Assembly: GCA_964536265.1 (NCBI GenBank)
Contig: CAZHVV010000015.1
Coordinates: 1 to 11,121 of the forward strand
Direction: 5' to 3'
Source of the DNA: JAPUDS01 sp964536265
GTDB taxonomy: Bacteria > Patescibacteriota > Saccharimonadia > Saccharimonadales > Saccharimonadaceae
DNA: 11,121 nt
The notes under the pieces are model-generated. The model was not told the DNA's origin and made no database searches. It was given only the letters and a program-made list of their open reading frames with translations. A program made the translations under genes and the position numbers. Below, piece after piece: positions 6,064 to 11,121 of this stretch (positions are counted from its first letter, which is position 1; every line of letters starts with the position of its first letter).

Positions 6064-6543
6064 ATGCCTCGTAAAGTTACCAAGAAACTACAGCGCCAAC
6101 TACCAGCTGACCGCAAATACCAGTCAGTGTTGGTACAGCGTCTCATCAACAAAAGCATGCTCGATGGCAAGAAGCTTGTCGCAGAGCGCGCTGTCTACAG
6201 TGCACTTGAGATTGCAGCCAAGAAACTAAAAAGCGAAGATCCGCTTGAAGTTTTCGAAAAGGCCCTCAAAAACATCACACCAAGCTTTGAAGTGAAAAGT
6301 CGTCGTGTTGGTGGTGCAAACTACCAGATTCCATTCCCAGTTCAGGGTCATCGTTCACATCACTACGCCTACATGTGGCTTGTGCAGTGTGCTCGTGGCC
6401 GCAAGGGAATGCCATTCAATGAACGCCTTGCAGCTGAAATTGTTGATGCCTTCAACGAAACCGGTGCTGCCTTCAAGAAGAAGGAAGATACACACCGAAT
6501 GGCTGAAGCCAACCGTGCCTTCGCACACTTTGCTCGTACCTAA
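6064..6543 (+). CDS. rpsG: 30S ribosomal protein S7
   Basis: S7 nucleates assembly of the 30S head on the 3' domain of 16S rRNA and lines the E site. The protein is 159 residues, close to the usual 155-156. Visible family blocks include the basic start MPRKVTKK, INKSMLDGKKLVAE, the hairpin region EVKSRRVGGANYQIPFPV, the helix start NERLAAEIVDAFN and the C-terminal KKEDTHRMAEANRAFAHF. It begins directly after the rpsL stop with a strong Shine-Dalgarno in rpsL. In E. coli S7 represses its operon by binding the roughly 100-nt rpsL-rpsG intercistronic region; with zero spacing here that site cannot exist in the same form. A terminator follows 18 bases after the stop. Confidence 0.97.
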   Translation: MPRKVTKKLQRQLPADRKYQSVLVQRLINKSMLDGKKLVAERAVYSALEIAAKKLKSEDPLEVFEKALKNITPSFEVKSRRVGGANYQIPFPVQGHRSHHYAYMWLVQCARGRKGMPFNERLAAEIVDAFNETGAAFKKKEDTHRMAEANRAFAHFART

Positions 6544-6561
6544 TTATTGTTACTTGCGAAC

Positions 6562-6590
6562 AAACTACCGCTCTTTTGGGCGGTAGTTTT
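6562..6590 (+). terminator. Terminator of the rpsL-rpsG operon
   Basis: Perfect 10-bp stem AAACTACCGC (6562-6571) with GCGGTAGTTT (6580-6589), 8-nt loop, and TTTT at 6587-6590. It is a reasonable intrinsic terminator with a short U-tract. Confidence 0.75.
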
Positions 6591-6599
6591 GTAAGTAGA

Positions 6600-6628
6600 T
6601 TTACTGAGACGATACAATCTGTTATAAT
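6600..6628 (+). promoter_or_regulatory. Promoter of fusA
   Basis: A perfect TATAAT at 6623-6628, preceded at 17 bp by TTTACT (6600-6605, 4/6 match). Predicted start is near 6635, giving a leader of about 59 nt before the fusA ATG. Confidence 0.75.
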
Positions 6629-6693
6629 GTTCGCAAAGCGCTATTTCTTATGGCGAAAAATTTTAACTAAGACGAAAGTAGTAACGACACGCT

Positions 6694-8781
6694 ATGGCCA
6701 CGCCAAAAATCACCGACTTAAAGAGATTCCGAAACATTGGAATCATTGCTCATATTGACGCAGGTAAGACAACCACCACTGAAGGTATTCTCTACCGCAC
6801 GGGTATTTCGCACAAAATTGGCGAAGTTCATGAAGGCGACACAACAACCGACTGGATGGAACAGGAACGTGAGCGTGGAATCACCATTACGTCTGCTGCC
6901 GTGACGTGTTTCTGGAAAGATCACAAGATTAATATCATCGATACGCCAGGCCATATCGACTTTACCGCCGAGGTTGAGCGTTCACTTCGTGTGCTCGACG
7001 GTGCAGTGACTGTCTTTGACGGTAAAATGGGTGTTGAAGCACAGTCTGAAACTGTCTGGCGCCAGGCAAACAAATACGGTGTGCCACGTATATGCTTTAT
7101 CAACAAGATTAACCAAACCGGTGGTGATTTTTACAAGTCACTTGAATCAATTCATGCTCGCTTGACTCGTCAAGCCTTTCCAGTTCACCTCCCGATTGGT
7201 TTCGAGAAAACTATCAACGGGGTCATCGACCTTGTCGACATGAAAGCCTACACATACGGTGACTTTACTGACCACGAACTAATCGTCGGTGAGATTCCAG
7301 CTGACATGCTTGAAAAAGCGAAGAATGCACGAAGTATTTTGGTTGAAAACGCCGTTGAAGCCGATGATGCACTCATGATGCGATTCCTTGAAGAGGGTGA
7401 AGATGCTATTTCAATTGATGAGCTCAAAGCTGCACTACGCAAACGTGTTCTTGCAGGCGATTTCTTCCTCGTAACAGGTGGTGATGGTCGTGGTGTTATC
7501 GTCGAAAAAGTCCTCGACCTCATGGTTGACTACCTACCAAGCCCACTTGATATTCCAGAAATCTGGGGAAAAAATCCAAAGACTGGCGACCAAGTGTCTC
7601 GCAAACCTGACGACAGCGAACCAATGAGTGCGCTAGCGTTTAAGATTGCAACCGACCCATTCGTTGGAAAACTTATCTTTGTGCGTGTGTATTCAGGCAA
7701 AATAACTGCTGGTTCACAAGTACTTAACACGACAACTGGCGACAAGGAACGCGTTGGCCGTATTGTTCGTATGCATGCTGACAAGCGTGAAGATGTTGAT
7801 TCAATCAGTGCAGGTGATATTGCCGCAGTTGTAGGTGTCAAAAACACCTTCACTGGTGCAACACTCTGCGATGTCGCACATCCAATCGCACTTGAAGGTA
7901 TCACATTCCAAGATCCACCAGTATCTATCGCTGTTGAGCCAAAGTCTAAGGCTGACCAGGAAAAAATGGGTATTGCTTTGCAGCGACTAGCTGAAGAAGA
8001 TCCAACCTTCCGAATTCACACCGACGACGAAACGGGTCAGACAATCATGTCAGGAATGGGTGAACTTCACCTTGAAATCTTGATTGACCGAATGAAACGT
8101 GAATTCAAAGTTGAAGCCAATGTCGGTGAACCACAGGTAGCCTTCCGTGAAACCATTCGTGGCACAGCGGACGTGCAGGGCAAGCACGCCAAGCAATCTG
8201 GTGGACGTGGTCAGTATGGCGATGTCTGGGTTCGCTTCGAACCAACTGAATCTGGCGAAGGCTTCGAGTTCGTTGACGAAGTTAAGGGTGGTGTTGTGCC
8301 ACAAGAATATCGTCCAGCTGTCAAAGCTGGTATTGACGAGACGCTACAGGGTGGTATCTTGGCCGGTTATCCAGTTATTGGTGTCAAAGCCTCGCTGCAT
8401 GATGGTAGCTATCACGATGTCGACTCAAGTGAACTTGCCTTTAAGCTTGCTGGTATTTTGGCCGCAAAGAGTGGTATCCCACAAGCGAAACCTGTCATTC
8501 TTGAACCTGTTATGCACGTTGAAGTAACGACACCTGAAGAGTTCATGGGTGATATCATCGGCGACTTGAATGCTCGTCGAGGACGAATCGACGCTATGGA
8601 AGACCTCATGGGCGGCGCAAAGCTTATCCGAGCCTTTGTTCCGCTTTCCAACATGTTTGGCTACACCGGTGACATTCGCTCAATGAGCCAGGGTCGTGCT
8701 GCTAGCACAATGGAGCTTGCTCAATACGAGGAAGTACCACCAAATGTTGCCCAAGAGATTATCGAAAAACGCAGCAAATAA
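6694..8781 (+). CDS. fusA: Elongation factor G
   Basis: EF-G is the GTPase that drives translocation on the ribosome and acts with RRF in recycling. At 695 residues it is full length. Domain I: P-loop AHIDAGKTT (19-27), switch I RGITITSA, G3 DTPGH (83-87) followed by IDF. Domain II begins around SALAFKIATDPFVGKL, domain III holds MSGMGELHLEI, domain IV QSGGRGQYGDVWV and HDGSYHDVDSSELAFK, domain V ends with GYTGDIRSMSQGRA. Two guanine-recognition motifs deviate: G4 is NKIN (137-140) instead of NKMD, and the G5 stretch, usually CGSAFKNKG, is GGDGRG (262-267) and one residue shorter. The P-loop and switches are normal. No clear Shine-Dalgarno precedes the ATG; the start is fixed by homology. It has its own promoter and a strong terminator, so it is separate from rpsL-rpsG and tuf. 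Confidence 0.97.
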   Translation: MATPKITDLKRFRNIGIIAHIDAGKTTTTEGILYRTGISHKIGEVHEGDTTTDWMEQERERGITITSAAVTCFWKDHKINIIDTPGHIDFTAEVERSLRVLDGAVTVFDGKMGVEAQSETVWRQANKYGVPRICFINKINQTGGDFYKSLESIHARLTRQAFPVHLPIGFEKTINGVIDLVDMKAYTYGDFTDHELIVGEIPADMLEKAKNARSILVENAVEADDALMMRFLEEGEDAISIDELKAALRKRVLAGDFFLVTGGDGRGVIVEKVLDLMVDYLPSPLDIPEIWGKNPKTGDQVSRKPDDSEPMSALAFKIATDPFVGKLIFVRVYSGKITAGSQVLNTTTGDKERVGRIVRMHADKREDVDSISAGDIAAVVGVKNTFTGATLCDVAHPIALEGITFQDPPVSIAVEPKSKADQEKMGIALQRLAEEDPTFRIHTDDETGQTIMSGMGELHLEILIDRMKREFKVEANVGEPQVAFRETIRGTADVQGKHAKQSGGRGQYGDVWVRFEPTESGEGFEFVDEVKGGVVPQEYRPAVKAGIDETLQGGILAGYPVIGVKASLHDGSYHDVDSSELAFKLAGILAAKSGIPQAKPVILEPVMHVEVTTPEEFMGDIIGDLNARRGRIDAMEDLMGGAKLIRAFVPLSNMFGYTGDIRSMSQGRAASTMELAQYEEVPPNVAQEIIEKRSK

Positions 8782-8800
8782 CCTCGTTTTCGTACCAACA

Positions 8801-8841
8801 AAAAGCTATGCCGTTCCGAAAAGGAGCGGTGTAGTTTTTTT
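8801..8841 (+). terminator. Intrinsic terminator of fusA
   Basis: Stem GCTATGCCGTTCC (8805-8817) with GGAGCGGTGTAGT (8823-8835), including four G-U pairs, extended by AAAA (8801-8804) against TTTT, loop GAAAA, and a run of seven T (8835-8841). This is the most textbook terminator in the window. Confidence 0.9.
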
Positions 8842-8854
8842 GAAATCATTGCCG

Positions 8855-8860
8855 TATAGT
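8855..8860 (+). promoter_or_regulatory. Probable -10 box of the membrane-protein gene
   Basis: TATAGT at 8855-8860 ends nine bases before the ATG at 8870, placing the transcription start at or just before the start codon. No convincing -35 exists at 16-18 bp; that position is occupied by the terminator T-tract. Confidence 0.5.
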
Positions 8861-8869
8861 TAAAGTCAT

Positions 8870-9958
8870 ATGACACAAGCAGCAACAACCGCTCCCTTAA
8901 GCACCGCATCACATCGTTCCATTGAGTCAACCGCAATTCTGACAGCTAGTATTATGGGGGTTGTTTCGTTGATTTTTGGTTTCATTTTCTATAGTAATAC
9001 CTCTTTGCCTTTGTTTGGGCGCAGCTCAGTTGGTGTCACGACAGCGCTCGCTGTTGCGTTGAGTATGTTAGTTATTTTTAGTATCGGGTGGCGTCTGTCG
9101 CATATGTCAGAAGCTAGTTTTGGCCGGGCAAAACCCACACTTATAACAAAGTTGCGCGGCTTAGCTCGTGTCGGCTCGTTAAGTTTCACATATGCATCCA
9201 TTGGATTCTTACTCTTTTCTTCTGTGTTCTTTATCTTTCAGCAAGCTTTCGTCGGTGTTGAGTTTGATATGTGGAGTGCATCAGTCGTGATGGCATTATC
9301 GGTAGCAGTTGCAAGCTACGTGACGTATTCGATAGCGGTTCGTATGACCCCAGCAAGTTTGTCGAGCGCGCTCGCGCTCTTTCTGGTTGGTGGCATTCTC
9401 ACCAGCGCAATTGCCGTTGATAATCCCGACTGGTGGCAATATCATTTTAGTTCACTCGGCTCAGGCGGAACCGTTTCGTCCTATGTATTCAATATCACAC
9501 TTATTATTGCCGGTATGGTGATTGTCGCCTTGGCAGATTACATCACCGACGACCTTCAAAAAGTTGAGGACAAGACCGCAAGCGCACGTTTCCGCGTTGA
9601 TGCAGTCTGGCTCATGTTGGCAATCATAGGTGCTATGCTCGCGCTTGTTGGCGTGTTTGTCTACAACACCGACCCAGTGATTCATAATACTGCTGCTGGC
9701 GGTATGGCGATTGTTTTTCTAGCGCTCACCGGCTTCTTACCGTTACTCGCGAGAAACCTTTCCAGGTCGTTTTACCTGCTAAACTATGGGTTTTTGGGTA
9801 TACTGTTCGGTTCAATATGGTTATTCATGGGTGTCGGTTACTTCAACCTAACAACATTTGAAATGGTTGCGGCAGCTATTATCTTCGCATGGCTCGTTGT
9901 TTTCATTCGTCAGATTGCTGCACACATCGAAGATCAACCCCAAAAGAAGCTTGCATAA
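8870..9958 (+). CDS. Polytopic membrane protein of unknown function, about 10 TM segments
   Basis: I do not recognise this protein with certainty. It is 362 residues with about ten hydrophobic segments, at roughly 22-42, 53-74, 104-126, 135-157, 164-183, 204-224, 244-265, 275-294, 301-322 and 330-350. Between segments 5 and 6 is a distinctive loop, DNPDWWQYHFSSLGSGGTVS (about 184-203), followed by YVFNITLIIAGM. A His-x-x-Ser-x-Leu-Gly loop next to a membrane helix recalls DUF998-type proteins, but this is a weak resemblance. Loop 225-245 is charged and ends in basic residues, suggesting a cytoplasmic side. The N-terminus (about 20 residues, Ser/Thr/Ala-rich) is no cleavable signal. There is no Shine-Dalgarno and the -10 box is so near that the mRNA would be nearly leaderless. 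It sits alone between the fusA terminator and the tuf promoter; nothing ties it to translation. Confidence 0.85.
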   Translation: MTQAATTAPLSTASHRSIESTAILTASIMGVVSLIFGFIFYSNTSLPLFGRSSVGVTTALAVALSMLVIFSIGWRLSHMSEASFGRAKPTLITKLRGLARVGSLSFTYASIGFLLFSSVFFIFQQAFVGVEFDMWSASVVMALSVAVASYVTYSIAVRMTPASLSSALALFLVGGILTSAIAVDNPDWWQYHFSSLGSGGTVSSYVFNITLIIAGMVIVALADYITDDLQKVEDKTASARFRVDAVWLMLAIIGAMLALVGVFVYNTDPVIHNTAAGGMAIVFLALTGFLPLLARNLSRSFYLLNYGFLGILFGSIWLFMGVGYFNLTTFEMVAAAIIFAWLVVFIRQIAAHIEDQPQKKLA

Positions 9959-9961
9959 CCC

Positions 9962-9990
9962 TTTACAGAGGGGGTAAAAACCACTATAAT
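9962..9990 (+). promoter_or_regulatory. Strong promoter of tuf
   Basis: TTTACA at 9962-9967 (5/6), 17-bp spacer, perfect TATAAT at 9985-9990. Predicted start is near 9997, giving a tuf leader of about 67 nt. This fits the high expression expected of EF-Tu. Confidence 0.88.
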
Positions 9991-10002
9991 CAGTTCTATG
10001 CG

Positions 10003-10026
10003 CGCGGCGTGTTTGCTCGCGTCGCG
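10003..10026 (+). promoter_or_regulatory. GC-rich hairpin near the 5' end of the tuf leader
   Basis: CGCGGCG (10003-10009) pairs with CGTCGCG (10020-10026), seven base pairs with one G-U, loop of ten. It starts a few nucleotides from the predicted transcript end and could stabilise the mRNA; that role is inference. Confidence 0.45.
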
Positions 10027-10046
10027 ATGAATATAATTTAAACAAT

Positions 10047-10051
10047 GGGAG
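10047..10051 (+). promoter_or_regulatory. Shine-Dalgarno site for tuf
   Basis: GGGAG at 10047-10051, 12 nt before the ATG at 10064. Spacing is slightly long, but the start is fixed by the conserved EF-Tu N-terminus. Confidence 0.65.
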
Positions 10052-10063
10052 AAAATCTACATT

Positions 10064-11121
10064 ATGGCAGATTTTGACCGAACCAAGCCACACGTTAACG
10101 TTGGTACCATGGGCCATGTCGACCACGGTAAGACAACTTTGACAGCAGCAATCACCGCTGTTTTGGCGAAAAGACTTCCAAGCACAGTGAACAAGCCTGT
10201 TGCTTATGATCAAATCGACAACGCACCAGAAGAGAAGGCACGTGGTATCACCATTGCTACCTCTCACCAAGAGTACGAAAGCGAAAAGCGACACTACGCT
10301 CACGTTGACATGCCAGGACACGCTGACTATGTGAAGAACATGATCACCGGTGCTGCACAGGTTGACGGTGCTATCCTCGTTGTTTCAGCTGCCGATGGTC
10401 CAATGCCACAAACTCGTGAGCACGTTCTGCTTGCTCACCAAGTTGGTGTGCCAAAGATTCTTGTTTTCCTAAACAAGATGGACATGGCTGACGAAGAACT
10501 CGTTGAGCTCGTTGAAGAAGACGTTCGCGACTTGCTCGCAAAGAACGGCTTCGACCGCGATGCACCAATCATCAAGGGCTCAGCACTGAAGGCTCTTGAA
10601 GGTGACGAGAAGTACGAAGACGCTATCATGGAACTCGTCAAAGCTATGGATGACTACGTTGAACAGCCAAAGCGCGACCTCGACAAGCCATTCCTTATGC
10701 CAATCGAAGACGTCTTTAGTATCAAGGGTCGTGGCACAGTTGCTACCGGTCGTATTGAACTAGGTATCGTCAAAATCAACGACGAAGTTGAAATTGTTGG
10801 TATCCGTCCAAACAAGAAGTCAGTCGTAACCGGCATCGAGGCCTTTAAAAAGAACCTCGACCAAGGTCAAGCTGGCGACAACGCAGGTATCCTGCTTCGT
10901 GGTATTGAACGAGATGACATTGAACGCGGTCAGGTGATTGCTAAACCAGGCAGTATCACACCTCACACCGAGTTTGACGCTGAAGTCTACGTCCTCACAA
11001 AAGAGGAAGGTGGTCGTCACACGCCATTCTTCAAGGGTTACAAACCACAGTTCTACTTCCGTACAACGGATGTAACTTGTGAAGTTGAACTTCCAGCTGA
11101 CAAAGAAATGGTCATGCCAGG
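10064..11121 (+). CDS. tuf: Elongation factor Tu, first 352 codons (3' end outside window)
   Basis: EF-Tu carries aminoacyl-tRNA to the ribosomal A site as a GTP complex. The visible part covers domains I and II and most of domain III, from MADFDRTKPHVNVGTMGHVD to a cut at MVMPG. Seen motifs: P-loop GHVDHGKT (17-24), switch I RGITI (60-64), G3 DMPGH (82-86) with the catalytic histidine kept, QTREH, G4 NKMD (137-140) and G5 GSAL (172-175). Domain II begins near PFLMPIEDVFSIKGRGTV; domain III contains HTPFFKGYKPQFYFRTTDVT. The normally Cys position in DCPGH is Met83, and the P-loop-preceding GTIGH is GTMGH. The reading frame is open to the window edge. It has a strong own promoter rather than reading through from fusA. 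Confidence 0.97.
   Translation, partial: MADFDRTKPHVNVGTMGHVDHGKTTLTAAITAVLAKRLPSTVNKPVAYDQIDNAPEEKARGITIATSHQEYESEKRHYAHVDMPGHADYVKNMITGAAQVDGAILVVSAADGPMPQTREHVLLAHQVGVPKILVFLNKMDMADEELVELVEEDVRDLLAKNGFDRDAPIIKGSALKALEGDEKYEDAIMELVKAMDDYVEQPKRDLDKPFLMPIEDVFSIKGRGTVATGRIELGIVKINDEVEIVGIRPNKKSVVTGIEAFKKNLDQGQAGDNAGILLRGIERDDIERGQVIAKPGSITPHTEFDAEVYVLTKEEGGRHTPFFKGYKPQFYFRTTDVTCEVELPADKEMVMP

Noticed and set aside
8840..8845. TTGAAA as a -35 box for the membrane-protein gene
   Set aside because: It is only nine bases from the TATAGT -10 box, too close for a sigma70 promoter.
9959..9975. CCCT/AGGG hairpin after the membrane-protein gene
   Set aside because: Only about four base pairs and no T-run; it overlaps the tuf -35 and is too weak to call a terminator or operator.
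1..11121. Recoded TGA (Gly) genetic code of some Patescibacteria
   Set aside because: TGA ends rpoB at the normal place and no gene has an internal TGA, so the standard code is sufficient.

Overview
The window is a core information-processing segment of a bacterial chromosome with every gene on the + strand: end of rpoB, rpoC, a small unrecognised gene, rpsL, rpsG, fusA, an unrecognised polytopic membrane protein, and the first 352 codons of tuf. The gene order is the bacterial rpoBC/str cluster. The protein style fits the Patescibacteria (CPR), most likely Candidatus Saccharibacteria; this is inferred from sequence flavour, not from a search. Signs include an RNA polymerase beta-prime subunit with no zinc ligands, EF-Tu with DMPGH in place of DCPGH, and EF-G with altered G4 and G5 motifs. 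TGA is used as a stop (end of rpoB) and no gene needs TGA recoding, so the Gracilibacteria/Absconditabacteria code does not apply. A run of exactly ten N inside rpoC shows this is a scaffolded draft or metagenome assembly.

Layout. 1-704: RpoB C-terminus with a strongly acidic tail, overlapping rpoC by the ATGA arrangement. 701-4822: rpoC, carrying the gap at 1662-1671; the lid-region segment is present once before and once after the gap in two diverged versions. 4842-4874: hairpin after rpoC. 4931-4959: good sigma70-type promoter for the 135-residue gene at 5005-5412. 5434-5469: hairpin whose loop side holds the -35 of the next promoter (-10 at 5472-5477). 5484-5649: about 165 nt of leader with three potential hairpins. 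5650-6543: rpsL and rpsG, abutting with no gap. 6562-6589: terminator. 6600-6628: promoter. 6694-8781: fusA. 8801-8841: classic terminator. 8855-8860: -10 box placed so that the membrane-protein mRNA (8870-9958) would be almost leaderless. 9962-9990: strong tuf promoter. 10064 to the end: tuf.

Working together, rpoB/rpoC supply the catalytic subunits of transcription, rpsL/rpsG two 30S proteins, and fusA/tuf the elongation factors. Unlike the single E. coli str operon, each piece here has its own promoter and terminator. The most notable observations are loss of all eight zinc-ligand cysteines in RpoC, a trigger loop with the Leu-Asn-His combination of eukaryotic Pol II, guanine-recognition motifs changed in EF-G but not in EF-Tu, and the apparent lid duplication at the gap, which is more likely an assembly artefact than biology.
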